A DNA stretch of 64,000 bases from Bog-756 sp963727955 (GTDB taxonomy: Bacteria; Actinomycetota; Acidimicrobiia; Acidimicrobiales; RAAP-2), in assembly GCA_963727955.1 (NCBI GenBank), contig CAVSII010000012.1, forward strand, positions 149,223 through 213,222, in the 5' to 3' direction. Position numbers and translations under genes: made by a program. The notes under the pieces are model-generated. The model was not told the DNA's origin and ran no database searches. It saw only the letters and a list, made by a program, of their open reading frames with translations. This document shows positions 36,196-45,229 of the stretch, one piece after another (within the stretch, counting starts at the first letter, position 1; the number at the start of each line of letters is the position of its first letter).

Positions 36196-36720
36196 ATGAA
36201 GAAGTCAACCCGACAGTCGTCAGAATCAGACCTGGCGGCACTCGTCCTGCGCCTCACCATCGGCCCCATGATGGTCGTCCATGGCATGAACAAGGTGCGG
36301 GGGCCCGGCGGTCTGGAGGGTACCGAGCGATACTTCGCCTCACTCGGTCTGCAACCGGCGGCCGTCCACGCCCGGGTAGCCGCGGCCACAGAGATCGGCA
36401 CGGGAACCTTGATCACGTTCGGCGCAGCCACCCCGCTGGCCGCCGCCGGGATCGTCGGCGTCATGACCGCGGCCGCAGCCACTGACCACAAGGGCAAGGG
36501 GTTCTTCATATTCAAAGGTGGATGGGAGTACGTGGGGGTGGTGGCGGCCACAGCGGCAGCCATCTCGGCCCTCGGGCCCGGCCGCTACTCGATCGACGCA
36601 GCCATGGGCAGATCCCGTGGCGGCCTGCGGCGCCTCTTGCTCACCACCGTATTGGGCGTCGGCGCGGCCACCGGCATGCTCGTCGCCAGCCGGGGTGGCG
36701 ACGGCACACCGGCCGGCTGA
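36196..36720 (+). CDS. DoxX-family membrane protein
   Basis: 174 aa. LAALVLRLTIGPMMVVHGMNKV, AAVHARVAAATEIGTGTLITFG, and the aliphatic helices TPLAAAGIVGVMTAAAAT and WEYVGVVAATAAAISALG are the DoxX pattern. DoxX proteins are four-helix membrane proteins linked to thiosulfate:quinone reduction or oxidative-stress complexes. Upstream of msrB-msrA on the same strand but 131 nt apart. The start ATG follows AGGACAGGAACGCC. Confidence 0.85.
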   Translation: MKKSTRQSSESDLAALVLRLTIGPMMVVHGMNKVRGPGGLEGTERYFASLGLQPAAVHARVAAATEIGTGTLITFGAATPLAAAGIVGVMTAAAATDHKGKGFFIFKGGWEYVGVVAATAAAISALGPGRYSIDAAMGRSRGGLRRLLLTTVLGVGAATGMLVASRGGDGTPAG

Positions 36721-36806
36721 TTGCGGAAATGGGAGGCGGCCGGCGGGTGTTCACTATTAAGAGGGGTGGTTTGGGGTAGAGGCGAGAGCAGCCAAGCGGA
36801 GCCGAG

Positions 36807-36843
36807 GCGGGACCGAGGCAAGGCAAGCGGGACCGAGGCAAGG
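36807..36843. repeat. 17-bp direct repeat upstream of msrB
   Basis: GCGGGACCGAGGCAAGG occurs at 36807-36823 and 36827-36843, period 20 bp, directly before the msrB ribosome site (GGGAGGACAG). The surrounding DNA is built of similar GGC/AAG steps, so slippage is a likely origin. Confidence 0.8.
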
Positions 36844-36851
36844 GAGGACAG

Positions 36852-37325
36852 GTGACAGACACCTACCGTAAGGATGCAGGCAAGATTGCCGAGCTGAGCC
36901 CCCGGCAGTACGAGGTCACCCAGGAGAGTGCCACCGAGCCTGCCTTCGACAACGAGTTCTGGGACAGTAAGGAGTCGGGAATTTACGTCGACGTGGTGTC
37001 GGGGGAACCGCTGTTCGCTTCGAGACAGAAGTTTGACAGTGGGTGCGGGTGGCCCAGCTTCACTGTGCCACTGGTGCCGGCCAACGTCGTGGAGAACGAA
37101 GACCGGAGCCACGGGATGATCAGAACCGAGGTCCGGTCGGCCCACGGGGACAGTCACCTCGGCCATGTCTTCAACGACGGCCCGGCCGACGAGGGTGGGC
37201 TGCGCTACTGCATCAATTCGGCCGCTCTTCGGTTCATTCCCTACGACGATCTCGAGGCCGAGGGGTATGGCGAGTACCGGAAGGTGCTGGATGGACCTAT
37301 GAGACGGGAGGAAAAGGCTCCATGA
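36852..37325 (+). CDS. msrB: Methionine-R-sulfoxide reductase, zinc-less type
   Basis: 157 aa, GTG start at 36852 behind GGGAGGACAG. Motifs are KFDSGCGWPSF, SHLGHVFNDGP and GLRYCINSAALRF with the catalytic Cys. The two CxxC zinc pairs of many MsrB proteins are absent (SGIYVDVVSGEPLF and EVRSAHGDSHLGH lack them), so it is a zinc-free form whose recycling Cys is probably the one in SGCGW. Repairs R-form methionine sulfoxide. Coupled to msrA by a 4-nt overlap. Confidence 0.95.
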   Translation: MTDTYRKDAGKIAELSPRQYEVTQESATEPAFDNEFWDSKESGIYVDVVSGEPLFASRQKFDSGCGWPSFTVPLVPANVVENEDRSHGMIRTEVRSAHGDSHLGHVFNDGPADEGGLRYCINSAALRFIPYDDLEAEGYGEYRKVLDGPMRREEKAP

Positions 37326-37843
37326 GCGACACGACATCAAAAGCGATCCTGGCCGGAGGTTGCTTCTGGGGGATGGAGGACCTCATCCGGAAGCGTCCGG
37401 GCGTCATCTCGACACGGGTGGGATACACCGGAGGTGATGTGGCCAATGCAACCTACGGGAATCACGGTACCCACGCCGAGGCGATCGAGATCACGTTCGA
37501 TCCGGAGAAGATCACCTACCGCCAGCTGCTCGAGTTCTTCTTTCAGGTTCATGACCCGACGACGCTGAACCGCCAGGGCAACGACATCGGCCCGAGCTAC
37601 CGGTCGGCCATCTTCTACCTCGACCATGACCAGCGTCGGGTGGCCGAGGACACCATCGCCGACGTCGAGGCGTCGGGCCTGTGGCCCGGCAAGGTGGTCA
37701 CCGAGGTGGCCCCGGCCGGGCCCTTCTGGGAGGCGGAGCCCGAGCACCAGGACTACTTGGAGCACTACCCCAATGGCTATACCTGCCATTTCCCCCGTCC
37801 GGGCTGGGTGCTGCCCCACCGAAGTGAGGCCGTCGCCCGATAG
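37322..37843 (+). CDS. msrA: Methionine-S-sulfoxide reductase
   Basis: 173 aa, ATG 37322 overlapping the msrB stop by 4 nt. The catalytic motif AGGCFWGMEDLIRKRPGV begins near residue 11, and VGYTGGDVANATYGNHGTHAEAIEITFDP and FFQVHDPTTLNRQGNDIGPSYRSAIFY are highly typical. Reduces S-methionine sulfoxide in proteins. Together with msrB it handles both epimers from one transcript. Confidence 0.96.
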   Translation: MSDTTSKAILAGGCFWGMEDLIRKRPGVISTRVGYTGGDVANATYGNHGTHAEAIEITFDPEKITYRQLLEFFFQVHDPTTLNRQGNDIGPSYRSAIFYLDHDQRRVAEDTIADVEASGLWPGKVVTEVAPAGPFWEAEPEHQDYLEHYPNGYTCHFPRPGWVLPHRSEAVAR

Positions 37844-37867
37844 GCGCTGACCAGCTGAGAGGCCCAC

Positions 37868-38740
37868 ATGGCAGACAAAGCACCCAACCTTGCCGTGCTC
37901 GGAATGGGCACGATGGGCCGGGCCATGGCAGCTTCGGCGCTGCGCAATGGGGTTCCGACCGTTGTCTGGAATCGGAATCCCGATGGAGCCCGGAGCCTGG
38001 CTGAGCAGGGAGCCGAGGTGGTCCAGTCGGTCAGTGACGCGGTCAAGGACGCGGACGTAGTCATCACCATGGTGACCGACACCGATGCCATCACCTCTAT
38101 CGCCGTTGACCTCGGGATGCTGGAGGCGCTCCGGGCGGGGGCGGTGTGGGCGCAGATGAGCACGATCGGCGTCGAAGGCACGGCCACCGTCAGCGCCGCA
38201 GCCGAGAGGCGACGGCCCGACATCCTCTTCCTCGACGCACCGGTATCGGGAAGCAAGGTCCCCGCCGAGCAGGGGAAGCTCACCATCTTCGCCTCCGGAT
38301 CCGAACAGGCGCGACCGACAGTAGAACCGGTGTTCGCCGCCATCGGACAACGCACTGTCTGGCTCGGACCGGCGGGAATGGGCTCGCGGATGAAGCTCGT
38401 CAACAACACGCTGCTCGCCTTCAGCGCCGAGGGGGTGGCCAACTCGCTGGCCCTGGCCCATCAACTGGGCATCGACGTCAGCCGGGTACGGGATGCGTTC
38501 GAGGGAGGTCCGCTCATCTCGCCGTGGATGGCCGGAAAGCTCGCTCGGTTGCAGGAGGGGAACTATTCGCCCGAATTTCCTCTGGCCTTGGCCCTGAAGG
38601 ATGTGCACCTCGCCCTGGGTGAGGCCGATCCGGAGCGTTTCGCTGTTCTCGCTTCGCTAGCTCGGGAATGGGGCGCTATCGCCGAACAGGGCCTCGGCGG
38701 CCAGGACGTCACGGTGGTAACTCGCTCGCTCGAGGACTAG
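37868..38740 (+). CDS. Beta-hydroxyacid dehydrogenase (3-hydroxyisobutyrate dehydrogenase family)
   Basis: 290 aa. The NAD(P)-binding motif LAVLGMGTMGRAMAASAL begins at residue 8; WNRNPDGARSLAEQGA resembles NADP-preferring members. The catalytic segments are LDAPVSGSKVPAEQGKL, GSRMKLVNNTLLAFSAEGVANSLALA (Lys conserved) and FPLALALKDVHLAL. The substrate may be a small hydroxy acid such as tartronate semialdehyde or succinic semialdehyde; not resolved. 24 nt after msrA, so probably in the same transcript. Confidence 0.92.
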   Translation: MADKAPNLAVLGMGTMGRAMAASALRNGVPTVVWNRNPDGARSLAEQGAEVVQSVSDAVKDADVVITMVTDTDAITSIAVDLGMLEALRAGAVWAQMSTIGVEGTATVSAAAERRRPDILFLDAPVSGSKVPAEQGKLTIFASGSEQARPTVEPVFAAIGQRTVWLGPAGMGSRMKLVNNTLLAFSAEGVANSLALAHQLGIDVSRVRDAFEGGPLISPWMAGKLARLQEGNYSPEFPLALALKDVHLALGEADPERFAVLASLAREWGAIAEQGLGGQDVTVVTRSLED

Positions 38741-38876
38741 GCGATTTATCAGGGGATTGGCCCGACTGTGGCGTGAGCCAGTGGGTAACAGTGGTCGGGT
38801 GTTCCGGGTCGGTCAGGGCCCGGAACGCATCCAATCGCTCCTGGTCGTGGATGGTGACCTCCCAACGTCCTACCGG

Positions 38877-40320
38877 TCAAATGGCCGCATCCTCCTCCGG
38901 AGGAGCGACCCGCGGCAGCAACCACACCAGTCCGAGGCAGAGTGCGGTGATGCCCCCGACGACGGCAACGCTTACCGTCATGGCGTGGATGGGCCCGTGG
39001 GCGGCCCGTTGACCGAAGTACACGGTGGTGACGACGGCTGCGCCGACGGCGGCGGCCAGCTGTTGGACGGCGCTGAGCGAACCACTGGCGCTGCCGGCTT
39101 CGGACGGCGCGATATTTCCCAGCGCGACGTCAAAGATGCTGCTGAAACAGGCGCCCATGCCGATGCCCAGGGCCAGCAGCGATGGTGCCATCGCCCAGGC
39201 GTCGACAGACCTGCCCTCGAGGAACACGGTCCACCAGAGGGCGGCGGCACCGGCCAAGGTGGTGACCAACCCGATGACGACCAGCCGCCGACCCAGCTTG
39301 CTGATCAGTGGTCTGCCCACCAGGCTCGCACCAATGATGCCGATCATCACCGGAGCGAGACCGATGGCAGCACGTGAGGGACTGAGCCCGAGGGCGGTCT
39401 GGAAGAAGAGCGAGATGACGTAGGCGAATCCGTTCACCCCGGCGAAATAGGCGAAGCCGAGCAGAAGCCCTGACGTGAATCCCGCGGTTCTTGAGCAACG
39501 ACGGGATGATCAGCGGATTCGTCTCGGTGCATTGGCGTAGGCAGAACGCGCCGAACAAGGCTGTCCCGATCACCAAGGACAGAATCGGGGTCAGCGCCCA
39601 GCCCGTGGTGGAGCCCTGGATCAGGCCGTACATCAGGCCGAGGACGCTGGCTCCGAGCAGGCCGGCACCGAGCCCGTCGATCACCACCCCCTCCGACGGC
39701 AGGTCGTGCGGGAGGTACTTGAGGGCGGCGGCGAATCCCACGCCGCCGAGGATGACGTTGATCAGGAAGATGGGGCGCCAGGTCAGGCCGGCGATGTCCG
39801 CGTCGATGATGAACCCGGCGACGATGGGCCCCAGAACGGCGGAGACCGCCATCGCCGGGCCGAATGCGCTGACGGCACGTGGGATCTGGGCTCGGGAAAA
39901 GGACGCGGTCAGAATGCTGATCCCCTGGGGGATCATGAGCGCGCCGAACGAACCTTGGACGATCCGCGACCCGATGAGCATGGAGGGCGAAACCGAGATT
40001 CCGCAGAGCAGGGAAGCGGCCACGAAGCCCACGATGCCGATGAGGAAGATCCGGCGCTTTCCGTAGCGATCCCCCAGCCGGCCGCCGACCACGAGGAGGA
40101 CACCCATGGCCATGGCATAGCTGGCCCCCAGCCACTTGATGAGCGACTCCCCGCCGCCGATCTCGCGCACGATGGTGGGGGCGGCGATGTTGGTGATCGT
40201 GCTGTCCATCAGGTCGAGCACGTCGGCCACGATGATGATGGTGAGGAGGATCCGGAGGCGTCGGGTCAGGCGGGACGGATCGATCCCCTGGTCGGGGACC
40301 GCCTCGGTGGCCGTGCTCAT
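38877..40320 (-). CDS. MFS efflux pump, frameshifted
   Basis: DHA2-type drug exporter in two frames. The N-terminal part from ATG 40320 has VLDLMDSTITNIAAPTIVREIGG, GGRLGDRYGKRRIFLIG (motif A) and VLGPIVAGFIIDADIAGLTWRPIFLINVI. The C-terminal part (VNGFAYVISLFFQTALG to GLVWLLPRVAPPEEDAAI) continues after removing one base in the run at 39481-39483, giving NRGFTSGLLLGFAYFAGVNG. Coupled by a 4-nt overlap to the upstream TetR gene, so it is almost certainly repressed by it. Confidence 0.85.
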
Positions 40321-41054
40321 CCTCGGTCCTTCTCATCGAGCTGCTCGTAGGAGCGCGGTACCCCTGCGTTGTTCTCGTCAGTGAGACCGGCCAGGAGCAC
40401 GTCGATGCCCCACCGGAACCGCTCGGCCCCCTCACCGGCGACAAGAACGTTCTTGAGGGCATCGAGGCGAGGATGGTCGTCAGCCGTCACCGCGGCCAGC
40501 GCCACCGCCATGTCGCTCTCCGCTTGCTCCGTATCAGGCTGCTGGTCCCTGGTCCCGTGTTCGGCGGCGGTAGCCGTGGCATATTGCACGAGCAGATCGG
40601 AACCCCAAGCCGCTGCTCCCGGTCCGACGCCTCCCTCGTCGAGCAGGGCCAGCAGCGTCTCCACCACGCGGAAGCTGTTAGCTCCGCTCGGCCGGGTGAA
40701 GATGCTCAGCCGGGCGATGCTCGGGTACTCGAACAGGACCTTGGTGTACGAGCCCAGCACGGCGGCCAATCGGTCTCTCCACGGGCCGTCTGACTGGCCC
40801 GGGGAGAGGTCCACCTCACAAAGGAGCTCATCGAGCAGTGCCGCGTAGATGTGCTCGGCGTTGCGGAAATAGACGTACAGCGACCCCGCCCCAGTGTCCA
40901 AGGTGGCGGCCAGGCGGCGCATGGTCAGTCGCTCGAGTCCCTCCGTACGCAGCAGAGTGACGGCTGCAGCAACGATCGCCTTTCGGCTCAGAGGGGGCTT
41001 GGCCGGTCGGTCCCTTCGGCTCACCGGCGGGGTTGAGGCCGAGGTCGTCTTCAT
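40317..41054 (-). CDS. TetR-family repressor of the adjacent MFS pump
   Basis: 245 aa. The HTH is in LSRKAIVAAAVTLLRTEGLERLTMRRLAATLDTGAGSLYVYFRNAEHIYAALLDELL at residues 22-78. The C-terminal half binds the ligand. It starts ATG 41054 (GTG 41057 also possible), immediately beside a large palindrome at 41064-41102 that is a likely operator. Its stop overlaps the MFS start by 4 nt. A MarR-VOC gene diverges from the same operator. Confidence 0.92.
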   Translation of the reverse strand: MKTTSASTPPVSRRDRPAKPPLSRKAIVAAAVTLLRTEGLERLTMRRLAATLDTGAGSLYVYFRNAEHIYAALLDELLCEVDLSPGQSDGPWRDRLAAVLGSYTKVLFEYPSIARLSIFTRPSGANSFRVVETLLALLDEGGVGPGAAAWGSDLLVQYATATAAEHGTRDQQPDTEQAESDMAVALAAVTADDHPRLDALKNVLVAGEGAERFRWGIDVLLAGLTDENNAGVPRSYEQLDEKDRG

Positions 41055-41063
41055 CACCCGACC

Positions 41064-41102
41064 TTATCACGAACATGTTCGTTACACACATGTTCGTGAT
41101 AA
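41064..41102. promoter_or_regulatory. Operator with 15-bp inverted repeat
   Basis: TTATCACGAACATGT at 41064-41078 is exactly repeated inverted at 41088-41102 with a 9-nt spacer. The left arm also contains the self-palindrome CGAACATGTTCG at 41070-41081. It lies 10 nt from the tetR start and ends at an in-frame ATG of the divergent MarR-VOC gene. Probably bound by the TetR protein and controlling both directions. Confidence 0.75.
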
Positions 41103-41149
41103 TGGACAAGTCGCTTGACTACCAAGAACCTTGCCAATACCGTACGAGG

Positions 41150-41980
41150 GTGGACAGCGTCGACAGGGACCAATTGGCCACTCCGACTCTGATGAGGTCG
41201 GCCCGCGGTACCTATGCCCAGTCCATCCGATCTGAGTTGCACGCCGTGGGGATCGACGACCTGCCGAGGAACGGCGCCTTCGTGCTGGCAGGGATAGACG
41301 CCTCCGGAGGACCCAGGCAGGATCTGCCCTCGGAACTGGGTGTGACCAAGCAGGCCGTCAGCCTGGTGATAGACGCTCTGGTGAGGCGGGGCTACCTCGA
41401 GCGCCATCCCGATCCCGACGATCGGCGCCGGGTAGACCTTGTCCTGACCGACCGGGGTCAAGCGGTGGTGGACGCGGCTGGGCGCGGGATGGAGGCGGTG
41501 GAACGTCGACTCGAGCAGCGGGTGACGCGTCAGCAGATCGAGGCCATGCGGTCCGTGCTGATCGCCCTGACCGACATCAAGACGACGGGTATCGCGACCG
41601 GAGCGCGCCGGCGTCGGCCGCCTCGTGAGCTCCGCCGCTTCGAGCCGATCTTCCCGGTACGCGACATGTCGAACGCGCTGGCCCACTACGAGTCGCTCGG
41701 CTTCGTCACCCAGGCCGATGACAACGGCGACCAGTACGGATTCGCCAACCGGGACGGGGTCGGGCTGCATCTGGCCGCCTCCTCCAAACCGTCCGGAAGT
41801 GCCCCGGGGTCTGCCTACCTGTACGTGCGCGATGCTGATGCCGTCTACCAGGAATGGAGCCGGTCCGGTATCGCCGGCCATACCCACCCGGTGGCGGCGA
41901 CCGCCTACAAAATGCGCGAAGGCTCCCATACCGACCCCGACGGGAATCTGATCCGATTCGGCTCGCCCATCGAGGACTGA
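41150..41980 (+). CDS. MarR regulator fused to a VOC (glyoxalase/bleomycin-resistance) domain
   Basis: 276 aa from GTG 41150; ATG 41102, touching the operator, would add 16 residues. Residues 1-145 are MarR-like: DLPSELGVTKQAVSLVIDALVRRGYLERHPDPDDRRRVDLVLTDRG is the winged helix. Residues 160-276 form a VOC domain: FEPIFPVRDMSNALAHYESLGFVTQ, GVGLHLAASS, AYLYVRDADAVYQEWSRSGI and EGSHTDPDGNLIRFGSP, ending in the usual DPDGN. Sensor and DNA-binding parts thus appear joined. The VOC part could bind a drug exported by the nearby pump. Confidence 0.85.
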   Translation: MDSVDRDQLATPTLMRSARGTYAQSIRSELHAVGIDDLPRNGAFVLAGIDASGGPRQDLPSELGVTKQAVSLVIDALVRRGYLERHPDPDDRRRVDLVLTDRGQAVVDAAGRGMEAVERRLEQRVTRQQIEAMRSVLIALTDIKTTGIATGARRRRPPRELRRFEPIFPVRDMSNALAHYESLGFVTQADDNGDQYGFANRDGVGLHLAASSKPSGSAPGSAYLYVRDADAVYQEWSRSGIAGHTHPVAATAYKMREGSHTDPDGNLIRFGSPIED

Positions 41981-42179
41981 TCTCGATGGTCTCTGCGCCG
42001 CTCTGGGCATCCCGGCGCTGGTTCTTCTGACCTCACCCGTGACCACCTCTGGCCGCCACCCTGCGAGACTCGTCAGCTGTCGGAGTGAGGGGCGGCAACC
42101 CGGCCTTTGTCGGCGCCATTTCCGCACCAATGGTCGGGACCCTTGAACTGCTCTCTTCAGTTTTCATCCGGCGCCGCCG

Positions 42180-43055
42180 ATGATGCCGGAGATGGTGGAG
42201 AAATTGATTCGGCTGCGGTATCCCGCCATCTGCTCCCACTGTGAATCTGCGCTACCCCCTGGAACACGGGGGTGGTGGGACGCAGACGAAAAGGAGGCCA
42301 CCTGTGCCGGCTGTCATGACTTTGACGATGGTCGGCAGCCAGCTGCGGCTGAAGATGTAGAAACTGAGGCGGCTGCTCAGATCGGGACGCCACAGAGCGG
42401 AGAAGCGGGGGCATCGGCCAGGAGGATCTACCAGGGGAAGCGCCGGAGGCGAGAAGAGAGAATCGAAGAGAAATGGGGAGCAGCTGCCGGACTCGTCAAT
42501 TTTTTTTCGAAGGAGCCCCAGTCAACCAAAGCGTGGGTGAAGGGATCGGATGGGGAACGACGCCTGGCCACCCTCCTGGCCAAAGCGGTCGACGATAAGG
42601 CGGTGCTCCTTCACGACAGGCGGATTCCCCGGAGTCAAGCCAACATCGACCATATCGCCGTCGCCCCGTCGGGCATCTGGATCATCGACGCGAAAAACTA
42701 CAAGGGAAAGGTCGAGCAGCGAGACGTCGGGGGACTGTTCAAATCCGACCAGCGCCTCTACGTCGACAATCGAGATCGAACGAAGCTTGTCAGGGGCCTC
42801 GCCCGGCAAATCGATTCCGTTCTCGAAGCCCTCGAAGATGCTGACGTACCCATTGATGCCGCTTTGTGCTTCGTCGATGCGGAGTGGGGATTCTTCAGTA
42901 AGCCCTTCCGGCAGGGAGGGGTGTGGATAACCTGGCCCAAGAGGCTCTGCGAGAACATCGCCGCACCTGGACCATTGTCCCCCGATGACGTTGCCATCTT
43001 TGCCGACCGCCTGGCCTCGACACTTCCTCCCGCTGTATCGGCGGCTACCACTTAG
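42180..43055 (+). CDS. NERD-domain protein with N-terminal zinc ribbon
   Basis: 291 aa. The N-terminus has CSHCESALPPGTRGWWDADEKEATCAGC, two CxxC pairs of a small zinc ribbon. After a charged linker comes the NERD (nuclease-related) domain: GSDGERRLATLLAKAV, LLHDRRIPRSQANIDHIAVAPSGIWIIDAKNYKGKVEQRD, with the PD-(D/E)xK-like residues D, D and K of IDHI...IIDAKNYKG. RQIDSVLEAL and DAALCFVDAEW follow. A DNA-processing role is inferred. The start is unclear (ATG 42180, 42183 or 42192) and no good ribosome site is seen. Confidence 0.85.
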   Translation: MMPEMVEKLIRLRYPAICSHCESALPPGTRGWWDADEKEATCAGCHDFDDGRQPAAAEDVETEAAAQIGTPQSGEAGASARRIYQGKRRRREERIEEKWGAAAGLVNFFSKEPQSTKAWVKGSDGERRLATLLAKAVDDKAVLLHDRRIPRSQANIDHIAVAPSGIWIIDAKNYKGKVEQRDVGGLFKSDQRLYVDNRDRTKLVRGLARQIDSVLEALEDADVPIDAALCFVDAEWGFFSKPFRQGGVWITWPKRLCENIAAPGPLSPDDVAIFADRLASTLPPAVSAATT

Positions 43056-43151
43056 AGGCAGGTCCTGTCCGGATTTTGGAACCCCTGTCGGCCTTTTCGC
43101 CACCTCATCATCAAGAGTGCCGATCGACCATGGTGTCCTTGTCGGGCAGCC

Positions 43152-43304
43152 TCAGGCTCGGTGGAGCTCCTCGGCTCCCCTGCCGCCCGGCGCCCAATTT
43201 GGATCTATCTCGAAAAAGTGAAACACCAGTGCCTCGAAGGCGATGAGGTCGGCGCCATCAAGAATGGGGATGACTGCGTCCACCGTCAGATCAAGTCCAC
43301 CCAC
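43152..43304 (-). CDS. Possible small acidic protein or gene remnant
   Basis: A 50-residue frame from GTG 43304 reads VGGLDLTVDAVIPILDG then ADLIAFEALVFHFFEIDPN, a protein-like amphipathic sequence. No ribosome site stands out and I recognise no family. It ends in the gap between the NERD gene and phzF; a remnant is as likely as a gene. Confidence 0.25.
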   Translation of the reverse strand: MGGLDLTVDAVIPILDGADLIAFEALVFHFFEIDPNWAPGGRGAEELHRA

Positions 43305-43326
43305 CGCGGCGGACCGGTTGGGCTCT

Positions 43327-44094
43327 CTACGTGACCACAAATCGCGATGTGGCAACAGTGATCGCCTGGCCTGCGATCACCACCCGATCGCCTTGCCGCC
43401 TCATCCGTACGATTCCGCCCCTCGCCGAAGCTTGTTCACCGACAAGCTCCGACAATCCGAGCCGTTCTCCCCAATACTCGGCCAACGTGCAGTGAGCAGA
43501 CCCAGTAACTGGATCCTCAGTCACGCCGGCATTGGGGGCGAAGACTCGGCTGACACAGTTGATTCCAGGGCGATCACCTTGAGCCGTGACGATGACCCCT
43601 CGCGTTCCAGCGGAGGCGATGCCCTTCAGGTCGGGGGCAAGCCCACGGACCAATGCGGCATCGGCAAGAACGGCGACCGCATCCCAGTGGGCGAGGCCGT
43701 ACCAGACCACCTCGGGCAGATGGAGCGCCGGGGGTACCTCAGCCGCAGTGGGCGGGTCGGCAGGAAAGTCCATCTCGATCCACCCATCGTCGGAGCGCGT
43801 ACATGCGAGTAGGCCGCTTCGGGTTTGGAATCGAGCAGGGCTTGGCAGTACGTGGGCCGCAGCCAGCGTGGCGTGCCCGCACAACTCAACCTCGACGGTA
43901 GGCGTGAACCAACGTAGGTCGAAGTCTCCGTCGGCTCGCGCCACGACGAACGCAGTCTCTGAAAGGTTCATCTCCCGAGCGATCCCTTGCATGACCGAGT
44001 CGTCCGGGAACGAGTCGAGGATGGCGACAGCAGCAGAGTTACCCGTAAACGGCGTTGACGTGAAGGCGTCAACAACCGTCAATTCCGTCACCAT
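43327..44094 (-). CDS. PhzF-family isomerase-like protein
   Basis: 255 aa, epimerase-fold PhzF family. VVDAFTSTPFTGNSAAVAIL, NLSETAFV with the catalytic Glu, LRWFTPTVEVELCGHATLAAAHVL and GVTEDPVTGSAHCTLAEYWGERLG are all characteristic. No other phenazine genes are present, so the substrate is unknown; most members are not phenazine enzymes. The start ATG 44094 lies in a divergent gap with a hydrolase gene. Confidence 0.93.
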   Translation of the reverse strand: MVTELTVVDAFTSTPFTGNSAAVAILDSFPDDSVMQGIAREMNLSETAFVVARADGDFDLRWFTPTVEVELCGHATLAAAHVLPSPARFQTRSGLLACTRSDDGWIEMDFPADPPTAAEVPPALHLPEVVWYGLAHWDAVAVLADAALVRGLAPDLKGIASAGTRGVIVTAQGDRPGINCVSRVFAPNAGVTEDPVTGSAHCTLAEYWGERLGLSELVGEQASARGGIVRMRRQGDRVVIAGQAITVATSRFVVT

Positions 44095-44245
44095 GCTCTG
44101 ACCATTCTATGAGCTACTGCCCCTGCCTCCTTACTACTGCCCCGGTTGCCCCGACCGGGTGGGCCACTGTCGCACGAGCGGAGCCCCTAACCGGTCCGCG
44201 GCCATCCTGACGCCTGTCGGACTCGGCCGAGTAGACCAATCGCCC

Positions 44246-45070
44246 TCAGGATTGGATGAACGTCAACAGATCGGCGTTGATTGTTTCCGCTTGGGTGGTC
44301 GGCATGCCGTGCGGGAATCCCGGGTAGCTCTTGAGCGTCCCGTTCTTGACCAGCTTCGCCGACAGCGGGCCGGAGTCGGCGTAGGGGACGATCTGGTCGT
44401 CCTCTCCGTGCATCACCAGCACCGGTACCGTGATCTTCTTCAAGTCCTCGGTGAAATCTGTCTGCGAGAAGGCGACGATGCCGTCGTAATGGGCCTTGGC
44501 TCCCCCCATCATCCCCTGGCGCCACCAATTCTCGATAATGGCCTCCGAGGGTTCGACACCGGGCCGGTTGAAGCCGTAAAAGGGTCCCGAGGGGAGGGCC
44601 CGGTAGAACGTGGTTCGGCTGGCTGCCAGCTGGGCCTGCAGGTCGTCGAACACGCTCTTCGGCAGGCCGCCGGGGTTGGCGTCCGTCTTCACCATGAGTG
44701 GCGGCACCGAACTGATGAGCACTGCTTTGGCCACCCGGGTCTCACCATGCCGGGCGATGTAGCGGGCCACCTCGCCTCCACCGGTCGAATGGCCGATGTG
44801 GACGGCGTCGTGGAGATCGAGATGTTCCGTCACGGCGGCCAGGTCATCGGCGTAGTGGTCCATGTCGTGACCGTCCCCGACCTGGGAGGAACGGCCGTGC
44901 CCCCGCCGGTCGGCGGCGACGACCCGGTAGCCATGATGGAGGAAAAACAGCATCTGGGTGTCCCAGTCGTCGGCCGACAGGGGCCAGCCGTGGCTGAACA
45001 CCAAGGGTTGGCCCGAGCCCCAGTCCTTGTAGAAGATGTCAACGCCGTCGCTAGTGGTGATCGTGCCCAT
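44246..45070 (-). CDS. Alpha/beta hydrolase, chloroperoxidase-like
   Basis: 274 aa. ATG 45070 has AGGAGG 9 nt upstream. The cofactor-free haloperoxidase/esterase pattern is clear: FSHGWPLSADDWDTQML (oxyanion HGW), VVAADRRGHGRSSQ, IGHSTGGGEVARYIARHG with nucleophile Ser (GHSTGG), late Asp in VLVMHGEDDQIVPY and His in GFPHGMPTTQAETIN. Such enzymes hydrolyse esters and can form peracids. Divergent from another alpha/beta hydrolase. Confidence 0.92.
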   Translation of the reverse strand: MGTITTSDGVDIFYKDWGSGQPLVFSHGWPLSADDWDTQMLFFLHHGYRVVAADRRGHGRSSQVGDGHDMDHYADDLAAVTEHLDLHDAVHIGHSTGGGEVARYIARHGETRVAKAVLISSVPPLMVKTDANPGGLPKSVFDDLQAQLAASRTTFYRALPSGPFYGFNRPGVEPSEAIIENWWRQGMMGGAKAHYDGIVAFSQTDFTEDLKKITVPVLVMHGEDDQIVPYADSGPLSAKLVKNGTLKSYPGFPHGMPTTQAETINADLLTFIQS

Positions 45071-45229
45071 GTTCAGAGTCCTCCTATCCGGGAACAACGC
45101 CCAAAATGGCTATATAAATCTCAATCTGCATCGCGTAGCTCTTGGTCAACTACCCGCCGGCCAACATTGCCAGATTTGGGATTTCGATGCTAACGAGGTC
45201 GGTGGCGCCACACCCTCTACGATCACCAG

